Of a stretch of 64,000 nucleotides of DNA, positions 19,337-28,870 are shown in pieces. Below the pieces are notes generated by a model. That model was given only the letters and a program-made list of their open reading frames with translations, had not been told where the DNA came from and searched no databases. The DNA is taken from contig OZ244914.1 of the NCBI GenBank assembly GCA_965221795.1, forward strand, positions 2,666,001-2,730,000, written 5' to 3'. This DNA is from VYFG01 sp965221795. Lineage in GTDB: Bacteria; Pseudomonadota; Gammaproteobacteria; Arenicellales; Poriferihabitantaceae. The first letter of the stretch is position 1, and every line of letters starts with the position of its first letter. The position numbers and the translations under genes were made by a program.

Positions 19337-20464
19337 ATGATGGCAAATTCAGAGACTGGTGACCCGATCTTATTGACTCCGGGGCCACTGACGACATCCG
19401 CTTCGGTGAAGCGTGCCATGATGCATGACTACGGTTCCAGAGACCGTTATTTTCTGGACTTGAACGAGCAGGTTCTGGAAAGGCTGGTCGCAATGGTTCA
19501 GGGCCAGGATAGTCATGTGGCTGTGCCACTGAGTGGGAGTGGCACCACGCTGGTCGAATCCATATTGGGGTCATTTGTTCCCAAAGGCGGCAAGTTGCTG
19601 ATTGGGATCAATGGGGCATACGGCAGGCGTATGGCGAAAATTTGTGAGTACCATGGGCGATGTCATGTATGCCTCTGGTTTGATGAAGACAGACCGGTGG
19701 ACCCCGGTCAGGTAGATGCCACTCTCGAACAGGATAAAGCGATCACTCATGTGGCGATCGTGCATTCCGAAACCACCTCCGGCATCCTCAACCCTCTGGA
19801 AGAGATTGCCGAAGTGGTCGCAGCGCATGGCAAGGGACTGCTGATTGATTCCATGAGCGCATTTGGAGCAATCCCCCTGGATGCTCGCAAGGTTTCTTTC
19901 GATGCGTTGGGTGTCTCAAGCAACAAATGCCTCGAAGGAGTGCCCGGCATAGGGTTTTGTATTGCCCGGCGGACAGCACTGGCTTCCACAGCGGGCAACT
20001 CCCTGTCGCTCACTCTGGATTTGTATGATCAGTGGCATGTTATGCAGACCCAACGGCAATGGCGATTCACGCCTCCGGTACAGGTCATTCTGGCACTGCA
20101 TCAGGCGCTGGATGAGTTGGATCAGGAAGGCGGGGTCATCGCACGGGAAACTCGCTATCGTGCCAATTGCAGGGTGCTGGTCGACGGGATGCGGGAAATG
20201 GGTTTCCGGACTCTGCTGGCAGATGCGCTGCAGGCACCGAACATCGTGACATTTCACATGCCCCAGGATCAGAAGTTTCACTTTGACCGGTTCTACGGAT
20301 TGATGCAGTCGCAGGGCTTCGTCATCTACCCTGGCAAACTGACTGAAGTAGACAGCTTTCGCATGGGTTGTATTGGTCATCTTACTCCGCAGGACATGCA
20401 CACTGCATTGGCCGCTGTGCGACATGCTTTGGACCGCCTCGGTTTTGCTGGAACGGTGAGTTAG
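19337..20464 (+). CDS. phnW: 2-aminoethylphosphonate--pyruvate transaminase (PhnW-like)
   Basis: PhnW converts 2-aminoethylphosphonate and pyruvate to phosphonoacetaldehyde and alanine. The 375-residue class V aminotransferase shows LLTPGPLTTSASVKRAMMHD with YGSRDRYF, VPLSGSGTTLVES, VHSETTSGILNPLE, LIDSMSAFGAIPLD, and SSNKCLEGVPGIGF with the PLP lysine. The start is uncertain: ATGs at 19337 and 19340 give the usual length, while a GTG at 19301 has a better G-rich ribosome site but adds a short unsupported leader. No phnX or phnY/phnA gene is nearby, so the fate of the aldehyde is open. The ABC importer operon starts 330 bp downstream on the same strand. Confidence 0.8.
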   Translation: MMANSETGDPILLTPGPLTTSASVKRAMMHDYGSRDRYFLDLNEQVLERLVAMVQGQDSHVAVPLSGSGTTLVESILGSFVPKGGKLLIGINGAYGRRMAKICEYHGRCHVCLWFDEDRPVDPGQVDATLEQDKAITHVAIVHSETTSGILNPLEEIAEVVAAHGKGLLIDSMSAFGAIPLDARKVSFDALGVSSNKCLEGVPGIGFCIARRTALASTAGNSLSLTLDLYDQWHVMQTQRQWRFTPPVQVILALHQALDELDQEGGVIARETRYRANCRVLVDGMREMGFRTLLADALQAPNIVTFHMPQDQKFHFDRFYGLMQSQGFVIYPGKLTEVDSFRMGCIGHLTPQDMHTALAAVRHALDRLGFAGTVS

Positions 20465-20795
20465 TCAGGTGCAAGGTACATCCGGTCTGTTGCCTTGGTC
20501 CATTATTTTCTGGCGCACATTTCCACCATTGAGAACCGGAGCTGACGAAGGTCTTGCTGAAGGGTAGTAGTTTATGTGCTGGACGGTCTGCGCTCCAGTG
20601 TGTCAACCAATTAAGGTAAGACGGCGCATATCAGCATTCGTGTGGATCTCCTTGTCGGTTGCCGAGATTCCATATTGACAAAAGATCAGGGGGTCATTCA
20701 AAATGCTGCTTTCGATCATCGCCAAATTCTGGGTGCCGCTCGGAGTGCTACTTGTATGCGATGGTAGCCGAATCAGAACCAATTCGTAAGATCCT
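20465..20795. other. Intergenic region before the ABC importer
   Basis: No gene is seen. It probably holds the promoter of the transporter operon, but I could not fix convincing -35/-10 boxes. Confidence 0.4.
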
Positions 20796-22835
20796 ATGAA
20801 AAAGCAAATACTGTGTGTCGCTTTGGCGGGCCTCTATGCCGGGGCCAGCCAGGCAAACTGCCCAGCAGTCACCATGAAGGATACTATGGGGGTGCCGACG
20901 GGACAATATCCCCAGCAATACGAACGTACCGAGTTTGAATCGCTTGCCGGCTGTACGCTTGCGTTTCAGGAAAATCCGGATATCGGTGCCTTGAATGCCC
21001 TTATCCGTGGAAATCCGGATCTGCCTCCCTTGGCAGAGCGATTGCCGGAAGAGCCATTGGTGGTTGCACCCTATGATTCTATCGGCAAGTATGGAGGCAC
21101 TCTGGATGTGCTCTCCAATGCAACGGAGGCGGGCACCTCGGATTTTCTGTCCGTGCGCCATGTCAATCTGGTCCGTTATTCGGATGACCTGCAAACCATT
21201 GTGCCCAATATCGCCAAGGGTTGGGAATGGAATGAGGATTATACGCAACTCACTTTTTTCCTTCGGAAAGGGCACAAGTGGTCGGATGGAGCACCGTTCA
21301 CGGCAGATGATGTCAAATTCTGGTATGACAATCTGGCATTGGATTCCAAAGTCATCGAAAAGCCGAAGGATTATGTCCTGGTAGCTGGAAAACCGATGAC
21401 CGTCGAGGTTCTGGATGCGCAGACCGTACGATTCAATCTTCCGGCTCCCAAACCAGGTCTTCTGGCGCATTTCGCGACCTCTTTTGCGCAAGGGTTCCAG
21501 CCCAAACATTTCCTTGGCCAGTATCATCCCGATATTAGCCCGGACGCTGACAAACGCGCCCAGGAAGCTGGTTTCGAAAGCGGTCTGGAGGTCATCAAGG
21601 CCTATTTTGGCAATTCGGATTGGACCGATACCCCCACTCCGATGCTGAATGCGGCGGACCGGGTGGGCAACCTGCCGGCCGATACCATGCCGACGCTGGA
21701 GAGTCATCTCTATGTATCCGATACGACCGAAGGTCGTCATCTGGTCGCCAATCCCTATTTCCATATGGTGGATACCCAAGGCAATCAGTTGCCATATATC
21801 AGTGAACAGGATGAGGTCTATATCAATGACAATGAAGTCCGTATTCTGAAATTGGTCAATGGGGAAGTGGACTACAAGGCACAGTCGCTGCAACTCCCAT
21901 CGGCCCCCATCCTGCTGGAAAATCAGGAGAAAGGAAACTACCAGATTCAGCTTCGCCCTGAAATTACCTTGCCCTCGTTTGGGTTCAACGTCACTTCGGC
22001 AGATCTTGAAAAGCGTCAGGTGTTTGGCGACTTGCGTTTCCGGGAGGCGATGTCCATTGCGCTCAATCGGGAGGAGATCAATGAGGTTGTGAACTTCGGT
22101 CAGGGCACACCCAGACAGTACATTGGATTTTCTCCCACGCCGGAATTCGTGGACCCGAAGTGGGAAAAGTACAAGATAGAATATGATCCTCAAGGGGCCG
22201 GCAATCTGCTGGATGAGGTCGGCATGAAAGACGTCGATGGGGATGGTTTCCGGGAGTTGCCCAATGGAGACAAGTTAGTGCTGAACCTGCAGTTCTCTCA
22301 GCAGGGAGTGGCGGGGGCCTTGGTGGAAATGGTGGGACAACACTGGTCTGATGTGGGCATTCAAACGACTGTCAAGGAGGTCACCCCGGATGAATTCCGT
22401 TCCGCACAGTCGGCCAACCAGTTGGATGTGGTGATGTGGCGCAAGAGCCAGCCGCTGGCCATCGTGCTCGGAAACAATGAATTGTGGGTGCCTCCTTTCG
22501 AGAATTACTTCGGCGTACGGAATGGAATGCTGTGGGCCGAATGGGTCGATTCCGATGGTGCGCAGGGGGTTGAGCCACCAGATTATGTGAAGCAACTCAT
22601 TGCGGATGTCAATGCGTTCCAATCGGCTACTGCCGGTTCGGATGAATTCAATGCAATCGGTGCGCGGATGGTGGAAAACATGACTGGCAATCTGCTGTTT
22701 ATTGGTGTCGCCCAGGCACCCGCACCGATCTATCACCACAACAATCTGAATAATTTCACCGACTTCAAAACCCATTCGTATGAGTACTATCGAACTTATC
22801 CCTACCGTGCCACGCAGTGGTGGTTGGATGAGTAA
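20796..22835 (+). CDS. ABC transporter substrate-binding protein (SBP_bac_5 family)
   Basis: This 679-residue periplasmic binding protein belongs to the peptide/nickel/opine family 5. The signal peptide is MKKQILCVALAGLYAGASQA. Family landmarks include IAKGWEWNEDYTQLTFFLRK with GHKWSDGAPFTADDVKFWYD near residues 150-190, and FGDLRFREAMSIALNREEIN around 415. It is longer than the usual 530-550 residues, as in many marine proteobacterial members. It is followed by two permeases and two ATPases in one direction. A strong hairpin separates it from the first permease, which would favour more binding protein than membrane subunits. The ligand is unknown; adjacent PhnW and N-methyl amine genes make small zwitterions a guess. 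Confidence 0.88.
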   Translation: MKKQILCVALAGLYAGASQANCPAVTMKDTMGVPTGQYPQQYERTEFESLAGCTLAFQENPDIGALNALIRGNPDLPPLAERLPEEPLVVAPYDSIGKYGGTLDVLSNATEAGTSDFLSVRHVNLVRYSDDLQTIVPNIAKGWEWNEDYTQLTFFLRKGHKWSDGAPFTADDVKFWYDNLALDSKVIEKPKDYVLVAGKPMTVEVLDAQTVRFNLPAPKPGLLAHFATSFAQGFQPKHFLGQYHPDISPDADKRAQEAGFESGLEVIKAYFGNSDWTDTPTPMLNAADRVGNLPADTMPTLESHLYVSDTTEGRHLVANPYFHMVDTQGNQLPYISEQDEVYINDNEVRILKLVNGEVDYKAQSLQLPSAPILLENQEKGNYQIQLRPEITLPSFGFNVTSADLEKRQVFGDLRFREAMSIALNREEINEVVNFGQGTPRQYIGFSPTPEFVDPKWEKYKIEYDPQGAGNLLDEVGMKDVDGDGFRELPNGDKLVLNLQFSQQGVAGALVEMVGQHWSDVGIQTTVKEVTPDEFRSAQSANQLDVVMWRKSQPLAIVLGNNELWVPPFENYFGVRNGMLWAEWVDSDGAQGVEPPDYVKQLIADVNAFQSATAGSDEFNAIGARMVENMTGNLLFIGVAQAPAPIYHHNNLNNFTDFKTHSYEYYRTYPYRATQWWLDE

Positions 22836-22864
22836 GTGCCGGCTACGAACCTAGACCCGGTCTC

Positions 22865-22903
22865 CGGGACGGCTCCGGGGTGCATGGCCCCGGAGCCGTC
22901 CCG
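22865..22903 (+). terminator. 16-bp perfect hairpin between binding protein and permease genes
   Basis: Bases 22865-22880 (CGGGACGGCTCCGGGG) pair perfectly with 22888-22903 around a 7-base loop. No T-run follows, so it is less a classical terminator than a transcript-stabilising or attenuating hairpin that protects the upstream binding-protein mRNA. It lies 30 bp after the stop and about 40 bp before the permease start. Confidence 0.7.
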
Positions 22904-22945
22904 GGCCCGTTCGGTGATTGGAACCGGTTGTGATGGGATCACTGC

Positions 22946-23953
22946 ATGGGCCAATTTCTGTACTTTGCCCTGACCCGCGCCTTTATGGCGCTTTTCACGC
23001 TGTTGTCGGTGTCCCTGATCGTCTTCACACTGATGGAGATGGTGCCAGGAAATTGTGCCGAGCGTTATCTCGCCTTCAAGAATACGCAGGGCCAGCAGAT
23101 CACGGTCGAAGATATTGCAGCCGAGGAGAGGCGTCTGGGCCTTGATCGGCCGTTTCTGGTCCGTTGGGCCAGTTGGGTCGGCAATGTCTTTTTTCGGGGA
23201 GAATTTGGCGACTCCTGTATCCTGCGGTTGGACATCAACCAATTGCTCAGCGACAAGTTCTGGATTAGCCTGGGCATTTGTCTGGCAGCACTGGTCCTGG
23301 CCTATATCATTGCCATCCCCGTGGGGATCTATTCCGCCTCTTCGCCAAGCCCAGTCTCCAACAACGCGTTACGGTTTCTCAGCTATCTGGGCCTGGCGTT
23401 GCCCAATTTCCTATTGGCACTGATCATCATGCTGATCAGCACAGTATTGTTCGGTGACTCGCTGACCGGCCTGTTCTCCAAAGAATATCGGGATGCGGCC
23501 TGGTCCTGGGCTAAGTTCCAGGATTTCATGTCCCGGGCATGGCTACCCATTTTCGTGTTGGGGTGGTCAGCCACCGCCTTTGCCATGCAAACCGTGCGCG
23601 CCTTGATGCTGGATGAGATTGGCAAGCTGTATGTGACCGCAGCTTCCGCACGGGGGATCTATGGACGCCGGTTATTGTGGCGATATCCGGCTCGCCATGC
23701 GATGGGGCCAGTGGTCAATTCCCTCGGATTTGACCTGAACCGGATCTTCAACGAATTGCCGGTAGTCGCCTTGATCCTGACCCTGACAGAGGCCGGAGCG
23801 TTATTGATCGAAGCCCTTGCCCGGTCAAATGACCAACAACTGGCCGGGGCCATTATTTTCCTTCTGACGGCCAGCATCGTCGTGGTGAATTTTGTAACCG
23901 ATGTTCTGCTGGCCCTGATGGACCCGAGAATACGCAAGGGGCTGATTGGTTGA
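22946..23953 (+). CDS. ABC transporter permease, DppB/OppB type
   Basis: The 335-residue inner-membrane permease has an N-terminal helix (FMALFTLLSVSLIVFTLMEM), the GNCAERYLAFKN region, SLGICLAALVLAYIIAIPVGI and the coupling-helix region RALMLDEIGKLYVTAASARGI that contacts the ATPase. About six transmembrane segments are visible. It forms a heterodimer with the next gene. Confidence 0.9.
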   Translation: MGQFLYFALTRAFMALFTLLSVSLIVFTLMEMVPGNCAERYLAFKNTQGQQITVEDIAAEERRLGLDRPFLVRWASWVGNVFFRGEFGDSCILRLDINQLLSDKFWISLGICLAALVLAYIIAIPVGIYSASSPSPVSNNALRFLSYLGLALPNFLLALIIMLISTVLFGDSLTGLFSKEYRDAAWSWAKFQDFMSRAWLPIFVLGWSATAFAMQTVRALMLDEIGKLYVTAASARGIYGRRLLWRYPARHAMGPVVNSLGFDLNRIFNELPVVALILTLTEAGALLIEALARSNDQQLAGAIIFLLTASIVVVNFVTDVLLALMDPRIRKGLIG

Positions 23954-23962
23954 GGAGAGGAT

Positions 23963-25159
23963 GTGATGCGATTGCGATTCTGGAATCAGAAAAAGCTGGA
24001 CCGGCAGAAATTAAAGGAAGCTTATTTCACCGCCTCCCAGGGCCAGTTGATCCGTTCTCGGTTCCGTGGAAGCCGGACTTCTGTGGTGGCCGCATGGGCC
24101 TTGACGACCATGATCCTGATCGGGTTGTTTGCCCCATTCCTTTCTCCCTATGCACCGGATATATCCGGTCGTGACAAGGAATACGAGAATGGTCCGCCGC
24201 AATTGCCGAAATTCTGGGATGAAAATGGATTTTCCTGGCGGCCGTTCATTTATGCGACTGAGCGAACGAGGGGTATTGAGACCAATTTTCGCTGGGTAAT
24301 CACGCAAAACCGGGAAGAACGCCGGTACCTGCAATTCCTTGTGGAAGGCTGGGAATACAGCTTGCTGGACATCAACTGGAACCTGCCAGGAGAGATGTTT
24401 GATATCGACCTGCAGCTCTTCACTTCCAACTTGCATCTGTTCGGGGTGGATCAAGGAGGGGTGCACATCTTCGGCACGGACAGCACCGGCAAGGATATCT
24501 ATTCCCGTACCTTGCACGCGATTTACACCTCCCTGGCGGTCGGTACATTGGGCGTTCTGCTTTCCTTCATACTGGCCCTCATCATTGGTGGGGTCGCAGG
24601 GTATTTCGGTGGAATGATTGATTCGGTACTGCAGATGATCACGGATGCCATTCGGACGGTGCCACCCATTCCCCTCTTCATGGCATTGGCCGCATTCATG
24701 CCGGATGAATGGAGTTCGGAAACCCGCTTTTTCTTTATTGCCACCATTCTGGGGCTGATCGGTTGGCCAACCCTCGCACGTCGGATCCGTACACATCTGC
24801 TGACGGAGCGGTCCCAGGAATATGTTCTTGCAGCCCAGCTTTGTGGTGCCCCTCCGGGCCATATCATCCGCAAGCACCTGTTGCCGAGTTTTACCAGCTA
24901 CATTATTGTGGATTTGATGATCACCTTTCCCTATGTGGTGCGATCCGAGACCGCGCTCAGTTTTATCGGGCTTGGGCTGACGGATCCGGTGAACTCATTG
25001 GGAACTCTGATGCAAAACGTATCCAAGGCCGATGTGTTGCTGAATTATCAGTGGTACTTCATCCCCGTGATTTTTTTCATCGCTTTCGTACTGGCATTTG
25101 TCTTTGTCGGCGACGGATTGCGTGATGCGGCGGACCCCTATTCTCGTACCCGCAAATGA
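23963..25159 (+). CDS. ABC transporter permease, DppC/OppC type
   Basis: The 398-residue permease has a first membrane helix at about residues 35-55 (VVAAWALTTMILIGLFAPF), then a long periplasmic insert of some 115 residues before the core domain. The core shows FGTDSTGKDIYSRTLHAIYT, LALIIGGVAGYFGG and the coupling segment LTERSQEYVLAAQLCGAPPG. The closing GDGLRDAADPYSRT is typical of DppC. The gene begins about 10 bp after the preceding permease and overlaps the next ATPase gene by 4 bp. Confidence 0.9.
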   Translation: MMRLRFWNQKKLDRQKLKEAYFTASQGQLIRSRFRGSRTSVVAAWALTTMILIGLFAPFLSPYAPDISGRDKEYENGPPQLPKFWDENGFSWRPFIYATERTRGIETNFRWVITQNREERRYLQFLVEGWEYSLLDINWNLPGEMFDIDLQLFTSNLHLFGVDQGGVHIFGTDSTGKDIYSRTLHAIYTSLAVGTLGVLLSFILALIIGGVAGYFGGMIDSVLQMITDAIRTVPPIPLFMALAAFMPDEWSSETRFFFIATILGLIGWPTLARRIRTHLLTERSQEYVLAAQLCGAPPGHIIRKHLLPSFTSYIIVDLMITFPYVVRSETALSFIGLGLTDPVNSLGTLMQNVSKADVLLNYQWYFIPVIFFIAFVLAFVFVGDGLRDAADPYSRTRK

Positions 25160-26151
25160 CACTGCTCCGGGTCGAAAACCTGAGCTTGGAATTTGATACC
25201 GATGAAGGTCGTATCCTGGCGGTGGAGGATATCTCGTTCGAGGTCAATCCTGGAGAGATATTGGGGTTGGTGGGGGAGTCCGGTTCCGGAAAATCGGTAA
25301 CAGCGAAATCCATCATGCAGCTCAATCCGGACAATGTGGTGTATCATCTGGCCAGTCGAATTACACTGCATTTGGAACAGGGGCCAGTAGAAGTGTTATC
25401 CCTGAAAAAGGCCAAGGAGATGCAAGTGGTCCGGGGCGGAGCCGTGTCGATGATTTTCCAGGAACCCATGGCCAGCTTTGCGCCGGCCATCACGATCGGA
25501 TCCCAGATGGTGGAGCAGTTGCGGTTGCACCGGCCCATGAGCAAGCAGGAAGCCACCCGAAGTTCGATTGAAATGCTCGAACGTGTGGGCATTACGGATG
25601 CACCCCACCGATTCCACCAATATGCATTCGAATTGTCGGGGGGCATGCGTCAGCGGGCGATGATTGCCATGGCATTGTCCACGAATCCCAAATTGCTGAT
25701 CGCGGATGAACCCACAACCGCACTGGATGTCACCATCCAGGCTCAGGTGATTGACCTGATGAAAGACCTTGTGAAGGAGTTTGGGATGGGGATTGTGTTC
25801 ATCACACATGACCTTGGCGTGATTGCACAAACCGCTGACCGGGTCGCGGTCATGTATCTCGGTCGGCTGGTAGAGCAGGGGTCCGTTCGTGATGTGATCC
25901 TGCGACCACAGCATCCCTATACCCAAGGCTTGCTGAACGCATTGCCCAAACTGGATGACCTGGATGCGCCCCTGACTCCGGTGCCGGGAGATATTCCCAG
26001 CCCGCTGGAACGGCCGGATGGTTGCGTGTTCCACACACGATGTCCGGTTGCTGTAGAGCGTTGCCGTTCATCCATTCCTGCCCTGGCCAGAATTCAGGGC
26101 GAGCATCGTGCGGCTTGTTTTGTCACAATCGGCTCGGAAGCGGTTTCATGA
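25156..26151 (+). CDS. ABC transporter ATP-binding protein, DppD/OppD type
   Basis: The 331-residue ATPase has Walker A GESGSGKS, Q-loop FQEPMASFAP, signature LSGGMRQR, Walker B LLIADEPTTALD and H-loop FITHDLGVIA. The C-terminal oligopeptide-transporter extension with HTRCPVAVERC is present. It starts inside the end of the upstream permease gene (ATGA overlap) and overlaps the next ATPase gene by 4 bp. Confidence 0.92.
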   Translation: MTLLRVENLSLEFDTDEGRILAVEDISFEVNPGEILGLVGESGSGKSVTAKSIMQLNPDNVVYHLASRITLHLEQGPVEVLSLKKAKEMQVVRGGAVSMIFQEPMASFAPAITIGSQMVEQLRLHRPMSKQEATRSSIEMLERVGITDAPHRFHQYAFELSGGMRQRAMIAMALSTNPKLLIADEPTTALDVTIQAQVIDLMKDLVKEFGMGIVFITHDLGVIAQTADRVAVMYLGRLVEQGSVRDVILRPQHPYTQGLLNALPKLDDLDAPLTPVPGDIPSPLERPDGCVFHTRCPVAVERCRSSIPALARIQGEHRAACFVTIGSEAVS

Positions 26152-27191
26152 GTCCTTTGGGATCCCCATCGCCTGTAACCCCTGGGACGGCCGATGATTC
26201 GGATTCGATCATCCGGGCAAAAAATCTTTCCGTTCATTTCAAGATTGGTGGTGGGCTGTTGGCGAAGAAACTAATTTTGCGAGCGGTCAATGATGTGAAT
26301 CTCGAAATTCCGAAAGGATCCTTTTTTGGTCTGGTGGGAGAGAGTGGGTCCGGTAAAACGACTCTGGGGCGGGCTTTGCTGCGAGCCAATCCGATCGCCA
26401 GTGGTCAGTTGGACTATCGGGATGGTGAAGTGTCGTATGATCTGGTCCGTCTGGGCAAGGAGGAACTGAAAGAATATCGTCGGAGGGCACAGTTGATTTT
26501 CCAGGATCCGTATGCGGCCCTGAGCCCCCGGATGACAGTCCGTGACATTATCGCGGAGCCATTGGAAGTGATGGGAATTACCGCCAATCGGAATGAGACC
26601 GACGAACGGGTACGGCAAATGGCGGAAAAATGCCGACTGAATCTGGAACACCTGCGACGCTTTCCCCATGCGTTTTCCGGTGGGCAGAGGCAAAGAATTT
26701 CCATTGCCAGAGCCTTGGTTTGCAATCCAAGGTTTGTGGTGGCGGATGAAAGCGTGGCCGCTTTGGACGTGTCGATCCAGGCCGATATCCTGAACTTGCT
26801 TCAATCCCTGCAGGCGGATTTGGGTTTGACCTATCTGTTTATCAGTCATGATCTCTCGGTGGTAGCGCACATCACCGATCATGTGGCCGTCATGTATCTG
26901 GGGCGTCTGGTCGAGTCCGCACCAACCCGTCAGTTATTCGCCACTCCCCGCCATCCCTATACTCAGGCCCTGTTGTCGGCTGTTCCCTCTCTTGACCCGG
27001 ATCATCGCGGGCAGGCGCAAAAACTCCAGGGAGAAATTCCGTCTCCGACCCGTCCGCCTTCCGGGTGCAAGTTTCATCCCCGCTGCCGCTTTGCCACTGC
27101 GATCTGTAGTGAGCAGGAACCGGCCCCGAACCCTGCTGGAGATGCACACGAGGTCGCATGCCATCACTGGAAAGAAATTGGGATCGCGTGA
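26148..27191 (+). CDS. ABC transporter ATP-binding protein, DppF/OppF type
   Basis: This second ATPase (about 347 residues) has Walker A GESGSGKTT, FQDPYAALSPRM, signature FSGGQRQR and FISHDLSVVAH. Walker B reads VVADESVAALD, with Ser in place of the usual Pro after DE, a tolerated change in DppF proteins. The C-terminal GCKFHPRCRFA cysteine motif is present. I place the start at the ATG at 26148, which overlaps the previous stop and gives a normal N-terminus; the open frame further upstream is inside the previous gene. Confidence 0.9.
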   Translation: MSPLGSPSPVTPGTADDSDSIIRAKNLSVHFKIGGGLLAKKLILRAVNDVNLEIPKGSFFGLVGESGSGKTTLGRALLRANPIASGQLDYRDGEVSYDLVRLGKEELKEYRRRAQLIFQDPYAALSPRMTVRDIIAEPLEVMGITANRNETDERVRQMAEKCRLNLEHLRRFPHAFSGGQRQRISIARALVCNPRFVVADESVAALDVSIQADILNLLQSLQADLGLTYLFISHDLSVVAHITDHVAVMYLGRLVESAPTRQLFATPRHPYTQALLSAVPSLDPDHRGQAQKLQGEIPSPTRPPSGCKFHPRCRFATAICSEQEPAPNPAGDAHEVACHHWKEIGIA

Positions 27192-27233
27192 GCGCCATTT
27201 CCTGATGATCCCATTGTTCATACCTTTGTCAGA

Positions 27234-27560
27234 CTAGGGCATCAGCGTTCGGGCCTTCATGCACTCTTTGCCCGTCAAATCGTCAATCTTTTCAAGATTC
27301 TCTTTTACATGAGGAAGATACAGGTCAGAGTCGAGATTGCCATATTCTGAGTAGTACACAAATCTTGGGATCAACTCACAAATCTTCTCAAACGCCTCAT
27401 TTACCAATTTTGTTTTTGATATCTTCCGAATCCGGCTTCCAATTCTCATCTGTGAGATACACATAGAAACGTTCATTATAGTCCTTTTTTATCAAGAGCT
27501 GCGTTGTGATGCCGAATGGGGTTACCTCACTTTCTCCCATATCGTCTTCATTCTCTTCAC
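27234..27560 (-). pseudogene. OLD-family ATPase fragment, frameshifted
   Basis: Two minus-strand frames join near 27410. The first has GITTQLLIKKDYNERFYVYL; the second has EAFEKICELIPRFVYYSEYG, LDSDLYLPHVKENLEK and KECMKARTL. The YYSEYGNLDS...YLPH stretch followed by RTL is found in the inter-motif region of OLD-like ATPases. Both ends and both Walker motifs are missing, so this is a relic. It is AT-rich, unlike the transporter operon. Confidence 0.5.
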
Positions 27561-27587
27561 CCCGGGACCAGTCCGAAGTACAACAGT

Positions 27588-27634
27588 GCCGCGATCCCGG
27601 AATGAGGGCGTAGCCCGAAGGGAGGGATCGCGGC
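27588..27634. repeat. Nested hairpin, REP-like
   Basis: Eleven-base arms (27588-27598 and 27624-27634, core CCGCGATCCC / GGGATCGCGG) enclose an inner GGGC-gta-GCCC hairpin at 27606-27616. It lies at the 3' side of the broken IS30 copy and could be a dispersed palindromic repeat or the element's terminator. No second copy was found in the window. Confidence 0.45.
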
Positions 27635-27829
27635 GGCGACCAAAAATTCGCGCTTCGAGCACTTCTTTTCGGTCCCGGATGGCAGCCATCTCGACTGCCA
27701 GCGATCCTGACAGAAGCCATCGGCCAAGGCAAGGGCGAAACTGGCACCATGAGGCCGAGCGAAGGCGCTCCGGTGGATCACCAGAGGGACCGGAGTGCCG
27801 GGGTCGAGGGGCGACCCCAGACCCCGTCC

Positions 27830-28741
27830 GGGGGGAGCCAGCCCACGGGCAAAGACTTCCGCCGGGGTACGATATCCCAGGACCTTCCGAGGCTGACAGT
27901 GGAGCCGATCCTCCACCGCCCGCACCTGCGCGGGTGTCACCCGGTGGAAGTCGGTGCCCTTCGGGAAGTACGGACGCACCCGGCCGTTGGTGTGCTCGTT
28001 CCGGCCCGTCCCAGGAGTGGTAGGGGGTGGCGAAGTAAAAGCCCGCATCGAGCTTCTCCGCGATCTCCCGAGGCCTCGCGAACTCTTTGCCGTGGTCCGC
28101 CGTGCCGGTATGGACCCGATCCCGAATCGGCCCCATGCGCCGGGTGATTGCCTCGGTCACCGCAGACGCGGTCTTCCCGTCCACCCACTCCAGGAACAGG
28201 AACTTCGAGCCCCGGTCCACCGCCGACACCAGGGCGCCCCGGTGCCTCGCGCCAATGATCGCTTCGAGCTCCCAGTCCCCAATCCGACACTTCTCCTCGA
28301 CCACTGCCGGCCGCTCCGCAAGGTCGACTTCTGGCCCCGACGTCGCCGGCGCCGGTACCGCGTCCCTCCCGCCTGCCGGTCGGCCCGCACCTGCGGGTAG
28401 CTCCACTCCTGGCCCGCCATCCCTTCGCCCGGCAACCGAACCCAGCCAGCGATCTGCTCCGGGCTCCATCCTTCCTGCAACCGTTCTTCCGCGACCGCCC
28501 AGCGCTCCGGTGTCCTCTTCCGGGGCACCGCCGACGCTTCCTGCCGGCGGGCCGTGGCCTGGCGGTCGGCCGGTTGGTGACGGTAGCCTCGCAGGCCACG
28601 GTGGCGCGACGTCTCCCGCGAGATCGTCGCGGGATCCCGTCCGAGGTCGCGGGCCATCTCCCGTTTCGACCACCCCCTATGCAACAGGGCATGAATCTGG
28701 CATCGTTCGGCATGGATCCGGGGGTGGTAGCCTACGGGCAT
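27830..28741 (-). pseudogene. IS30-family transposase, copy 2, multiply frameshifted
   Basis: Three minus-strand frames carry successive parts. From 28741: HAERCQIHALLHRGWSKREM and ARDLGRDPATISRE (helix-turn-helix). From about 28330: IGDWELEAIIGARHRGA, VSAVDRGSKFLFLEW and TADHGKEFARPREIAEKL. From about 28010: NEHTNGRVRPYFPKGTDF and GYRTPAEVFARG, the normal end of the protein. Frame changes near 28330 and 28000 inactivate it. Like copy 1, the first catalytic position is E (WELE) instead of D. This copy keeps the C-terminus that copy 1 lost. Confidence 0.75.
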
Positions 28742-28870
28742 GGCAATTTCCGCCGAAAATCACTGGCACTGAGTAGACCATGCCCGTGGTAAATTGCGTT
28801 AGCACACCCTAGAATCTAGCTCTTGTATATTTTTGTTCTCTCGATTGATTATTAATTCGAAAAACAGCTC

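Noticed and set aside
20748..22193. 481-codon minus-strand open frame
   Set aside because: It lies entirely antisense to the family-5 binding protein, whose signal peptide and motifs are clear.
28800..28870. Glycine or related riboswitch before the N-methyl amine genes
   Set aside because: Neither this leader nor that of soxB (41640-41712) shows the paired glycine-aptamer cores or a terminator.
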